Shown one piece after another: positions 1-7,900 of a DNA stretch of 49,016 bases. The number at the start of each line of letters is the position of its first letter. Within the stretch, counting starts at the first letter, position 1. The position numbers were made by a program, and so were the translations under genes. Under the pieces are notes generated by a model. The model ran no database searches and was not told the origin of the DNA. It saw only the letters and a program-made list of their open reading frames with translations. The stretch is from assembly GCA_046482855.1 (NCBI GenBank), contig JAWOEH010000186.1:1-49016 (forward strand), written 5' to 3'. The DNA comes from CAYVSF01 sp046482855 (GTDB lineage Bacteria > Bacteroidota > Bacteroidia > Bacteroidales > UBA12077).

Positions 1-77
1 CTGTTACCCCTCGACTTGCATGTGTTAAGCCTGCCGCTAGCGTTCATCCTGAGCCAGGATCAAACTCTTCGTTGTAT
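1..77 (-). rRNA. rrs: 16S ribosomal RNA, 5' end only (partial)
   Basis: Read on the minus strand, this segment starts near ACAACGAAGAGTTTGATCC and continues through the universal 27F region (AGAGTTTGATCCTGGCTCAG) into GATGAACGCTAGCGGCAGGC and the ACACATGCAAGTCGA block, then runs off the left edge. The GATGAACGCTAGCGGCAGGC form is typical of Bacteroidota. Only about the first 75 nucleotides of the gene are inside the window, so the rest of the rRNA operon lies to the left. The exact mature 5' end is uncertain by a few bases. Confidence 0.95.
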
Positions 78-162
78 CAAAATTATTTGTGTCTTTTGCT
101 ACCTCTTTCAGAGTATCCCGGATGTACGCGACTTGTTTGTCTCTTTCCATTTTCTCAATACA

Positions 163-172
163 TTCAAAGAAC
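163..172 (-). promoter_or_regulatory. boxA-like antitermination element in the rRNA leader
   Basis: On the minus strand this reads GTTCTTTGAA, roughly 90 bases before the 16S 5' end. BoxA elements of this form in rRNA leaders are bound by NusB/NusE to build the antitermination complex. A nusB gene is also present in this window at 33372-34322. Identification rests on motif similarity and position only. Confidence 0.5.
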
Positions 173-219
173 TTTTTCCCGCTTCACTTACTGTCAAACC
201 CCTCATCCAATCGGGAGTG

Positions 220-249
220 CAAAGGTAATTATTTATTTTAACTTACAAA
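220..249 (-). promoter_or_regulatory. rRNA promoter P1 (Bacteroidota type)
   Basis: On the minus strand a TTTG element (249-246) is followed after 18 bases by TACCTTTG (227-220). This is an exact match to the Bacteroidota -7 consensus TAnnTTTG with a -33 TTTG at suitable spacing. Transcription would start near 213, giving a leader of about 135 nucleotides that contains the boxA-like site. Confidence 0.7.
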
Positions 250-416
250 TAATTTCTTGCCTTTTTTTTCAATTTCGTTTTTCAGAACGTTGCTTTATTT
301 CTTGAAAGCGGATGCAAAGAAAGAGCTTTCATTTTGACTTTCCTAATAAAAAACACAAAAACTTAATTTTTGTTTCTCTTTATCTTGACATGCTATTCAG
401 AACGAAAATCAGAGTA

Positions 417-450
417 CAAATATAAGGCAGAATTTTCAAAAAATCAGCAA
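417..450 (-). promoter_or_regulatory. possible upstream rRNA promoter P2
   Basis: The minus strand reads TATATTTG at 424-417, an exact TAnnTTTG match, with a TTG at 450-448 about 23 bases upstream. Tandem promoters are common for rRNA operons. The spacing is at the long end, so this is weaker than the promoter at 220-249. Confidence 0.4.
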
Positions 451-503
451 TTCATTTGACTTTTTCATAAAAAAAACTTAATATACGGATAACCAGTTCA
501 TTA

Positions 504-531
504 AAAAAGAGGTGGGAATCCACCTCTTTTT
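504..531 (-). terminator. intrinsic terminator of the encapsulin operon
   Basis: A perfect hairpin has 12-bp arms (504-515 and 520-531) around the four-base loop GAAT, with a GAGGTGG core and A/T runs on both sides. It lies about 20 bases beyond the encapsulin stop codon and separates that operon from the rRNA promoter region. Confidence 0.85.
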
Positions 532-552
532 CTATACCTAGTATCGCATCAA

Positions 553-1344
553 TTATTCCATTACAATGAGAGCCTTAGGCTCAAGTACCTGAAATGTAAA
601 AGTAGCTGCGAAAAACAATTCTACCTCGATATTTGAGTGGGATTCATAGCCAATAGAATAATCTTGACCTACACTCAATTTGAAATCACCCCCTCTGCCT
701 GACATTAGAAAGGAGTGTTTATTTTCTGAGTTCAATATAACTTTTCCTCCAATCATGTTTTCAACTACTTTACGCACTGGATAGCCTTTTTCATATTCGG
801 ACAGCATTTTCCAAACCTTCTGACTAACAACAAAGTGAAAAGGACCCTCAATGGCATTCTGTTGAAACCGCATAAGTGCATCCGACAAGGCTGCAACTAG
901 TTGTTTGGGATCTTCACCTACGGTCATGTTTTCAAACTCCGAACTATTAACAAGCCCGGGAATATTCGCATCTTCCAAACCATAATAAATGGCCTTCTCT
1001 TCAAAGAGAGCAATCTCCTTGGCAGCATCTTCCAAGGCACCTAAATCCACATCCTCGGCTCCACGAACAGCATTATCGAGCTCCCAGGAGTCAAGTACAA
1101 AAGTTCGGCGTGTTTCGACCAATGGCAGGACCTGAAAAACGCCATGGCGAACCTTTTTAGGATCACTGGTTTTTATTGTTAAACGTCCCTGAGCAACGGA
1201 AGTATAGTCCCATCCGTTGGGTCCATCAATATCGACAACATTTCTGGCAGTTAAAAAATTCTTAAGTGATGTAGACGCCTGTTCATTAATTTCTTCCCAA
1301 GCGGCATCGGTTATTGGTGCTAATGACTTTCTAAGCAAATCCAT
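553..1344 (-). CDS. encapsulin shell protein (family 1, linocin M18/CFP29 type)
   Basis: This 263-residue protein is full length for a family 1 encapsulin, an HK97-fold protein that self-assembles into an icosahedral protein shell in the cytoplasm. The N-terminus MDLLRKSLAPITDAAWEEI matches the family start, and other hallmarks follow in order: VDIDGPNGWDYTSV near residue 37, a WELDN motif near 87, IEGPFHFVV near 165, and RGGDFKLSVGQDYSIGYE with a final FTFQVLEPKALIV strand at the end. It is the last gene of a three-gene operon, eight bases after the encapsulated-ferritin gene, which identifies the cargo as iron-storing ferritin. The operon ends at the terminator at 504-531. The ATG start is supported by the family N-terminus. 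Confidence 0.96.
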   Translation of the reverse strand: MDLLRKSLAPITDAAWEEINEQASTSLKNFLTARNVVDIDGPNGWDYTSVAQGRLTIKTSDPKKVRHGVFQVLPLVETRRTFVLDSWELDNAVRGAEDVDLGALEDAAKEIALFEEKAIYYGLEDANIPGLVNSSEFENMTVGEDPKQLVAALSDALMRFQQNAIEGPFHFVVSQKVWKMLSEYEKGYPVRKVVENMIGGKVILNSENKHSFLMSGRGGDFKLSVGQDYSIGYESHSNIEVELFFAATFTFQVLEPKALIVME

Positions 1345-1352
1345 ATGTATGT

Positions 1353-1697
1353 TTATTTTTTCGTTAAACCTAAATCTGCATTATCTCCTGAGGCCTCATC
1401 TTCGCCTGCGGCCTCTTCGGCATGGGCAATACTTCCTTTGGCGAAGAGGTAAGTTCGAAGCTCTTCATCCCAGCCGTCCATATTACGACGCAACCATTCA
1501 AGGGTCATACAGGCGTGTTCTATCTCTTCATCCCTGTTATGCGCCATGATTTCTTTCAATTCAGGATCGGTAGTAAGATCGACACGCTGGTGGTACCAAT
1601 CCACGGCCTCGATCTCTTCTTTTAAACTATTAAGTGCTCTGGAAAAATCTCGGGCTTGCTGGCTTAACTCACCAGCGGGTTCATGATAATTTGACAT
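1353..1697 (-). CDS. encapsulated ferritin (EncFtn-type ferroxidase cargo)
   Basis: This 114-residue ferritin-like protein matches the encapsulin-associated ferritin family. That family forms an annular decamer, oxidises Fe(II) and deposits iron inside the encapsulin shell. The core EEIEAVDWYHQR followed by AHNRDEEIEHACMTLEWLRR carries the expected ferroxidase ligands, here Glu28, Glu58 and His61, with likely entry-site acids Glu27 and Glu30; these were mapped by eye onto the known Rhodospirillum protein. The last residues, DLGLTKK, follow an acidic linker and resemble the encapsulin cargo-loading peptide of Thermotoga (DLGIRK-like). The gene lies between the 92-residue unknown gene (15-base gap) and the shell gene (8-base gap). 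Only one ferritin domain is present, as is normal for this family, which assembles by dimerisation. Confidence 0.95.
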   Translation of the reverse strand: MSNYHEPAGELSQQARDFSRALNSLKEEIEAVDWYHQRVDLTTDPELKEIMAHNRDEEIEHACMTLEWLRRNMDGWDEELRTYLFAKGSIAHAEEAAGEDEASGDNADLGLTKK

Positions 1698-1712
1698 TTC
1701 GTTTATTTTTTA

Positions 1713-1991
1713 TTAATTACAAGAGTTTAGGCGATCGATAAGGGCAATATTCTTATCGTACATCTCACTAACAATAATCTTTAACGATTGTTTACGACCA
1801 TCCTTCCTGGCCTTTCGTAAGTGATTGATTCGAAAAAGTAAGTTTCGGCGTAACACTTCGGCATCTTCCAGGATCTCAATCACTTCCTCTAAATGAACAG
1901 GTGGAGAATACTCCATACAAGCAAAACATTCCTGCTTTACCTGTCCTGCCAAAAAATTTATATCTTTTTTTAAACACCGTATTTTTGCCAT
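1713..1991 (-). CDS. small unknown protein, first gene of encapsulin operon
   Basis: This 92-residue protein is predicted to be soluble and mostly helical, with no signal peptide. It begins MAKIRCLKKDINFLAG and has many Lys/Arg residues, a CxxC pair (Cys22 and Cys25) and two further cysteines (Cys6 and Cys91). The KKDINFL start resembles small uncharacterised Bacteroidota proteins I have seen before, but I cannot assign a function. It is the promoter-proximal gene, 15 bases before the encapsulated ferritin and in the same direction, so it is probably co-expressed. It has no encapsulin-loading tail of the DLGLTKK kind, so it is not an obvious cargo. A role in iron mobilisation, assembly or regulation would be speculation. 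Confidence 0.75.
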   Translation of the reverse strand: MAKIRCLKKDINFLAGQVKQECFACMEYSPPVHLEEVIEILEDAEVLRRNLLFRINHLRKARKDGRKQSLKIIVSEMYDKNIALIDRLNSCN

Positions 1992-2031
1992 AACAAATTG
2001 ATATTAAATATACGGTAAGATATAAGTTAAA

Positions 2032-2045
2032 TTGATAAAAATCAA
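2032..2045. promoter_or_regulatory. perfect FNR/CRP-type palindrome upstream of the encapsulin operon
   Basis: The sequence is TTGAT, four A residues, then ATCAA, which is exactly the FNR consensus TTGATnnnnATCAA. It lies 41 bases upstream of the start codon of the first gene of the encapsulin operon, near where a -33/-7 promoter would be expected. Binding by a Crp/Fnr-family regulator is inferred. No such regulator gene is in the window. Confidence 0.5.
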
Positions 2046-2046
2046 C

Positions 2047-2079
2047 AAAAAAAGGCAGTTATCAACAACTGCCTTTTTT
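2047..2079 (-). terminator. intrinsic terminator of the LysM/receptor gene
   Basis: A hairpin with GGCAGTT (2054-2060) and AACTGCC (2067-2073), extended by flanking A/T runs, ends in a T-run on the minus-strand transcript. It lies just past the stop of the gene at 2102 and separates it from the encapsulin operon. Confidence 0.85.
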
Positions 2080-2101
2080 CATACTATCCACGTTTCAACC
2101 T

Positions 2102-4108
2102 CTACCATTCGGAATAAGAGGGTTCCCGTAGGGGTTTAAACTCTTTTATCTGTTCAATTTTATAGCCATCGACATAATCGAGCCAGAATACTTCTGTGTT
2201 TTCTAATCCACTATTAGGCAACCACTTAACAAAGGAAAATGTACCTTGCAACAAGGCAGGATTATGGTTATTCAGACAACGAGTAAACTGCTTTCCATAG
2301 TTTCCTAATGCCGACAAAAAGAACATCCCCACATCATATCCGTGAAATGCAAATTGTGAAGCTTCGCCCCGGAAAGCTTCCCGATAATTATCAAGAAAAT
2401 CCAATGTGGAAGGCTCGGAGTAGTCTGGGTAAAAGGTCTGAATAATAGAAAGATGTAGATTAAAATAGTAGCTAGGATCAACACTATCGAATCGTTGCCA
2501 CCGTGATAGTCCATAAAGCTTTATCCGATAGCCTTTTTTCTGCAAGGTATTCAAGTTGGATACTAAATCGGTAACGAAAGCCTCATTATTGGAAGGAACC
2601 ATGATCACATTCTCCTGATCAGGTAGCAAAGCTTGCTCAATAGCACTAATACTATCCCGAAAAGTTACCTCCTTAAATTGAACAGATGATAAGAATGTAT
2701 ATTGCGACATCTCCATAAAGAGCTTCTCTTTCATCAGATGTAAGTTGGTTTCCTGAAGTGTATCACCGGGATGAATCATCACCATATTTTGCTCATGTTC
2801 GTGAGCAATTCGCTCTACAAAGGTTTCCATTCGGCTTACAAATGAAGGGAAAACCTGGTAGAAGTAGGGGTTATTAATGAGTGCTTGCTGATCTCTGGAA
2901 AAAGGACTGACAACCGGAATCTCCCATTGGCTGGCGAAGCTCAACACCGGAGCTAGTTCTTCCTGATATGCAGGGCCGATAAGTAAATCGACATCTGTAA
3001 GTTCTTCGGTTTGTAAAATCTCCTTAATTCTTGATGAATCTCTGGCTGTATCAAACACATGTAAATCTACAGATACCCCTCGCTTTTTTAAAGAATCAAC
3101 CGCCACTAAAAGCCCTTGATAAAACTCAACAAACCCTTTTGAAGGCGGATAGACATAATCGGCAGGATAATACTTTCTTTCATAAATACGTTCTCCGCTA
3201 TCGTCTACTTTTGAGGAGTCAACATAAAACTCCTGACTATTCTCTTCCAAGAAAAAAGGCATGAATAGAGCCACCTTAAATGAGCCTTGCATTCGAATAT
3301 CCCGGGGACACGATTCGGAAAAATACTCTTCATAGGCTTTTCGATGAATCAACTCATCCATAGATACCTCTTGCTCCGTATCTTGTGTGGTAAATAAGAC
3401 TGAAAGGGTGGTATCCCGCTGTCGGGGGATCTTCAACAGTTGACCAAATTTCAATCCCTCCTTCAAAACAGGATTATAGGTATACAAGTCCTCTTCGCTA
3501 ACATTATAGGTTTGCTTCAATCGAAAAATGGTCTCTTGAGGTTGTACTTTATGGTAGATAAACTCATCGCCTTCATTGAGAGTATCGACTGGCGTATCAT
3601 CTGCCATTTCATCTTTTTTGTCCAGCTGAGAGGCAACCCATCCTTTCCGGGGAATTTTAATGTATTCGCCTGCTTTTAACCCATCCTGTTCTACTTTGGG
3701 ATTTAAGGCTAACAGGGTATCCTCGGCAATCCTGAACTTTCGATGCAGGGAGTAGATGGTTTCCTTGGGCTTTACAAGATATAGCCTGTAGGGGGATTGC
3801 TGCTTAGTTTGTTCTTGTGGTTTAAATTGCTCGATTTCGGGATCATGCGGTATTTTCAAGGCCTGACCAGCCTGAATCCCCAAAACAATTTCGGGGTTTT
3901 CCCGGGCAATCTCTTTTTGGGTTACTCCGTAAGCTTGACTTATGGCTGGGAGCGACTCACCCTCTTTAACAATATGGACAAAATAGACCTGCCCGGCAAT
4001 CACTACTTTTGAGTCGGAACGTTTCACTTGTATTGTATCCTGCTGTGCCCAGCCAGGAGAACTAATAAGAACCAATAGACAAAACAAGAGGTAAAAAAGT
4101 CTGTTCAT
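2102..4108 (-). CDS. secreted LysM-repeat / type 1 periplasmic-binding-like protein
   Basis: This 668-residue protein begins with a cleavable signal peptide (MNRLFYLLFCLLVLISSPGWAQ). Three LysM-like repeats follow, around residues 40-90, 105-155 and 185-232, each with the pattern of a VKEGES/VKPKET/VQPQET start and a final LKIP or IKIP. LysM modules bind peptidoglycan glycan chains. The C-terminal part, from about residue 270, looks like a type 1 periplasmic ligand-binding fold of the branched-chain amino acid receptor type, with stretches such as VALFMPFF, DLLIGPAYQ and PVVSPFSRD. The architecture recurs in Bacteroidota, where it is usually annotated as a LysM or amino-acid receptor protein. 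No permease or ATPase genes are adjacent, so transport is doubtful; sensing or a cell-wall role is as likely. It has its own promoter and terminator. Confidence 0.85.
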   Translation of the reverse strand: MNRLFYLLFCLLVLISSPGWAQQDTIQVKRSDSKVVIAGQVYFVHIVKEGESLPAISQAYGVTQKEIARENPEIVLGIQAGQALKIPHDPEIEQFKPQEQTKQQSPYRLYLVKPKETIYSLHRKFRIAEDTLLALNPKVEQDGLKAGEYIKIPRKGWVASQLDKKDEMADDTPVDTLNEGDEFIYHKVQPQETIFRLKQTYNVSEEDLYTYNPVLKEGLKFGQLLKIPRQRDTTLSVLFTTQDTEQEVSMDELIHRKAYEEYFSESCPRDIRMQGSFKVALFMPFFLEENSQEFYVDSSKVDDSGERIYERKYYPADYVYPPSKGFVEFYQGLLVAVDSLKKRGVSVDLHVFDTARDSSRIKEILQTEELTDVDLLIGPAYQEELAPVLSFASQWEIPVVSPFSRDQQALINNPYFYQVFPSFVSRMETFVERIAHEHEQNMVMIHPGDTLQETNLHLMKEKLFMEMSQYTFLSSVQFKEVTFRDSISAIEQALLPDQENVIMVPSNNEAFVTDLVSNLNTLQKKGYRIKLYGLSRWQRFDSVDPSYYFNLHLSIIQTFYPDYSEPSTLDFLDNYREAFRGEASQFAFHGYDVGMFFLSALGNYGKQFTRCLNNHNPALLQGTFSFVKWLPNSGLENTEVFWLDYVDGYKIEQIKEFKPLREPSYSEW

Positions 4109-4171
4109 TTGTTGTTGTTTTTCTGCGGGTTACGAACCGTTGAAACAATACGAGGTAAAAGCATCAATCAG

Positions 4172-4190
4172 CCTGGACCAATCTTCCAGG
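4172..4190 (-). promoter_or_regulatory. leader hairpin upstream of the LysM/receptor gene
   Basis: Arms CCTGGA (4172-4177) and TCCAGG (4185-4190) flank a seven-base loop. The hairpin would lie inside the roughly 160-base 5' leader predicted from the promoter at 4273-4306. It has no T-run, so it is not a terminator. Its function is unknown. Confidence 0.3.
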
Positions 4191-4272
4191 TAGACTTGTA
4201 CATGCATTATTCTTCCCGCATTGTGTTAACGGGACGAACATTTGTAATCAGGTTTGTTTCCTGTAACCCGGA

Positions 4273-4306
4273 CAAAAATAATAAAACCTTTCGGTATGGA
4301 CACAAA
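4273..4306 (-). promoter_or_regulatory. candidate promoter for the LysM/receptor gene
   Basis: On the minus strand, TTTG (4306-4303) is followed after 22 bases by TATTTTTG (4280-4273), an exact TAnnTTTG. The predicted start near 4266 leaves a long leader of about 158 nucleotides before the ATG at 4108. The rest of the gap from 4109 to 4401 holds only the leader hairpin and a possible terminator. Confidence 0.45.
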
Positions 4307-4352
4307 AAAAGGGAACCCGTGAGAAAGATTTTATCCACCCCGCTATTCCCTT
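4304..4352 (-). terminator. possible terminator of the rubrerythrin-like gene
   Basis: AAGGGAA (4309-4315) and TTCCCTT (4346-4352) can pair, and the minus-strand transcript then enters a T-run. The loop is long (about 30 bases) although it has G/C-rich parts that could pair further. It lies about 50 bases past the gene at 4402. Confidence 0.4.
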
Positions 4353-4401
4353 CGACTGCGAAGCCGTATAATTATAAATTAGTTCAAGCTAAAAAGATGG
4401 A

Positions 4402-4860
4402 TCAATTCTCCCTAAGGACATATTCATCATACTCCAATTCAAATCTTAACTTATGCTTTGACTCCTCTTGTGCCAGGCCATGGAAAAGCTCTTGCATCTG
4501 CTTATTGGGAGCTTTTTCGGCCAGGTTTAAATACAATTTAAAGGCACTCTTTTCTCGCTTCATAGCCACAATCAATGCTTCCTCATAAGTCATTTTTGCT
4601 GAAGCTTTTACCTCCACTAAATAATCGCTGATTTTTAAATCTCTCACCTGACTGGTAGCCATATGATAGGCTCCCTCCTTTTTCACCTTTGTCAGGCGGG
4701 TCTTATGCCCGATCTCCTCACGGGCAAACTGAGCAAAAACCTTCTTCATATCCTCTGTTGTTGAGGACTCAGCAAGCTCATTATAAAAATCAACCGCTTC
4801 TTGTTCCGAGGCAATAGCAAAATCTAAAATATCATCGATAGTTTCAAAACTCTGTTCCAT
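4402..4860 (-). CDS. rubrerythrin-like diiron protein without rubredoxin domain
   Basis: This 152-residue ferritin-like four-helix protein carries two matching diiron half-sites: Glu19 with Glu49-x2-His52 (EEIGH), and Glu103 with Glu133-x2-His136 (EESKH). This is the rubrerythrin pattern. Rubrerythrins reduce hydrogen peroxide in anaerobes, but classical ones have a C-terminal rubredoxin domain with four cysteines. None is present here, and the protein has no cysteine at all, so electrons must come from a partner. The gene starts 52 bases after the stop of the large redox subunit on the same strand, so it may be the last gene of that operon. Iron storage or sulfur/nitrogen chemistry by a related diiron protein cannot be excluded. 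Confidence 0.85.
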   Translation of the reverse strand: MEQSFETIDDILDFAIASEQEAVDFYNELAESSTTEDMKKVFAQFAREEIGHKTRLTKVKKEGAYHMATSQVRDLKISDYLVEVKASAKMTYEEALIVAMKREKSAFKLYLNLAEKAPNKQMQELFHGLAQEESKHKLRFELEYDEYVLREN

Positions 4861-4912
4861 AACGTTAGTATTAATATGTCACAAAAATGTATCACGATTG
4901 AATCAGGCAACC

Positions 4913-7900
4913 CTATAGGGCAACCTGCTCATACTCCTTCTCCCGGGAGGCATACAATTGCTCCAAAGCTTGTGCATGCTTAGCGGTAAATTCTCGCTCA
5001 AACTCCATATGAAGTGCATCCACTCCAAACTTAAACAAGGGTTTATGTTGAGCTACAGAGGCCGCAAAGGTAAAAGTATCAGATTCATTAACAGGCAATA
5101 AACTCAAGACTTCCTCCCGAACTTCATGCGTACGTATACATTCCTCTTTGCCAAAAGATTGCAGAATCGTTCCCCATTGACAAACAGAATCAATTTCTAC
5201 CTTTCCTTGAAGTTGCTTTTCAAATACCTGAATGTTTCGTTGTGCATTTGTAAAACTTCCATCCATTTCGGCAGGAAACTGAGCGGGTAATATCAAGTGT
5301 GCCTTTTGAGCGGTTTCAGTTAAGAAAACATCCTGTACCATTAAGAACTCAGCATCAGCAAGCCACTTCTCCACGCGTGGAATATCAACAGCACATCCCA
5401 GCGGATCTTCCCCGGCAATATACAAATGCTTAATTTGCCCCTTATCCAGCATTTCTAATAAACTCCCGGTATCTTCGGGAAGATCGTCAACCTGCCAGGT
5501 ACTTTTCAGTCGTTTTTGGTATTCTTCATCTTCAAGAGCCACACCGCCAACACCGGTATAAGGAGTAACACCCATATCAAAAAGTCCCTGAGCATTGTTT
5601 TTCTCTTTCATCACGAATATGCCACTGGTTGTTTTTCCCAATTTTCCGGTGAGGGCTGCCAAATTAAAGGCCTCCTGGAGAGCGACATTATCCACATTAC
5701 TTTCATTAAGAATTAAAAGGCTTTCGGCGGTTGTAAAATAGGTATTAGCAAACGCTTCAATAAGCTCCTTCTTATCAGGCATTGCATGCTGTATAAGATC
5801 TTCATAAGACTCCTTCAATAAAGCTTCTTTATACACCTCAAACCCCTGTGTTCGATCTTTAATAAAGAGCTCACTGTATTTTCCATTACTGAGTAAATAA
5901 TGGGCTGCAGCACGCAGAAAATGGGCATAAGAGTTTACATGAAGTACTTGATCAGCCTTATGGTCTTCCTTGCAGGCGTCAGTGTTACGCACGTAAGTTA
6001 CGTGTGCGCCATTTACCTGGCGCGCATTATTTACTTTGTAGCCTACTACGCCACTCTCTTGGTGAAACTGAGTACCAAGCAGAATAATATTCTTAACCTT
6101 ATTCAGCTGGTCGAGTCGTAAATTCCATCGAAAGTTATCCGCAAAAGCCTTCTCTCTTCCTAAATAATGAAAACTTGAAAGGTTATTGGTTCCCACAACT
6201 TTTCGAGCTATTTTATGCAGTAAGTACTGTTCTTCATTACTCAGTCGAGCCCCAACAAGAAAGGCCTGTTCATGTGGCTCCATGCCTTTCATCTCATCAG
6301 CCAGAACCTCAAAAGCCTTTTCAAATGAGATCTCTTCAAACTTACCATCCACTTTCAGCAAAGGCGTAGTTATCCGGCGGGAGCTATTCATTTGGGTATA
6401 GCCAAACTTTGGGAATTGACAAATATTCCCTTCAGCATTAATCAAGCCTTTTTTGCCCTCTGCTTGCCAAATAAACTCTTCTTTATGCTCATAACTAACT
6501 TCGCAGCCTACTCCACAATAATGACACAAGGTATGTATTTCCTCCAATTTTACCGGCCCTGGTTTAAAGGGTTTATTTTCGGTAATAGCCCCTGTGGGGC
6601 AAGTGGAAATACATAAGCCACAACTTTCACACGGGGTTTCAAGAAGTGACTGCCCCATGCTGGGAGCAACATAGGTATCAAACCCGCGTTCAACAAAGCC
6701 CAAGGCATTGGCTCCAACATGCTCCTTGCAGATGCGGATACATCGTCCACAAAGAATACATTTGTTGTTATCAATTTCGACAAATGGATGGGTAGCATCC
6801 ACCTCATACTCCTGAAAGCTTCCGGCATAATGTTTCTGCTCCGCCTGATAGTCTGTAGCATGTTTTTTCAAATCGCAGGAATAGAAAGCCGTGCAGCCAC
6901 ATTCCAAACATCTGGCAGTTTCTTGATTGGCGGTCTCCTGGGAGCTATAGCCCAACTCAACTTCTTTAAAATTGTCTCGTTTATCAGCTGGCAGTACAGG
7001 CATTTCCTGGCGTTCCTGGTGCTGAAATTTTCCTGCAAAGTCGGCCTTTTTTAAATCCCGAAAATTATCCCGTCGGGATATAAATTCTATTTGCGGAGGA
7101 GTCAACGACTCACCGCTAAGGTATTGATCAATGCTGTGTGAGGCGGTACGTGCCTGCGCAACGGCTTCTATAATTGTAGCCGGCCCTGTAACGCCATCGC
7201 CGGCAGCAAACACGCCTGGTATACCGGTTGCCAATGTCTTTGCATCGGCATCGATATCGCCCCATCGATTAAGTTTCAACTCGCCTTTGGAAGTCTGGGC
7301 ATTAATAGACTCCAGGAATTTCACTTGTGTTTTCTGACCAATAGCCGCTAAAACATAATCCAGTTCCAGATCAAATTCGGTGCCTTCAACAGGAACGGGC
7401 CGACGACGTCCTGAAGCATCAGGTTCACCGAGTTCCATACGAATGCAAGTCATGGATTTGAGCTTCCCGCCTTTGTCTTTATTCACCTTTACCGGATTTG
7501 TAAGAAAAAGATACTCCACCCCTTCGAGTTTAGATTCATGAATCTCGATGGGATTAGCTGGCATCTCCTTTTCGGTACGCCGATAAATAACATAGACTTT
7601 TTCTGCTCCACAACGGATGGAAGTACGACAGCAATCCATAGCCGTATTGCCGCCTCCAACCACCGCCACAGTTCTGTCGGTAAAGTCATAGCGTTTGCCG
7701 GTGGTTTCCATTTCGCGTAAAAAATCGATTCCTGAAAATACATTCTCCGCATCGTCGCCTTCACAGCCTATAAGCGTTCCTTTCTGAGAACCAATAGACA
7801 ATAATACCGAATCGTATTCGGTACTTAACTGCGCATAGTTAATTTCTTTTCCAAAAGATTTATTGTAGAAGATGTTCACACCCAACTCGGTAATAGCTTC

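Larger units (their letters stand above)
78..503 (-). promoter_or_regulatory. rRNA operon leader and promoter region, gene-free
   Basis: This AT-rich stretch separates the 16S 5' end from the terminator of the encapsulin operon. It holds two candidate promoters and a boxA-like antitermination site, listed separately. The short open frames that cross it overlap the rRNA end and the leader, show no recognisable protein, and were not called. Nothing else was recognised. Confidence 0.7.

Noticed and set aside
16..305. Two short plus-strand open frames at the left edge
   Set aside because: They overlap the 16S 5' end and the rRNA leader on the other strand and encode no recognisable protein.
4109..4588. 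A 159-residue plus-strand open frame
   Set aside because: It overlaps the clear rubrerythrin-like gene on the other strand and a promoter/terminator region, and its sequence resembles no protein family.
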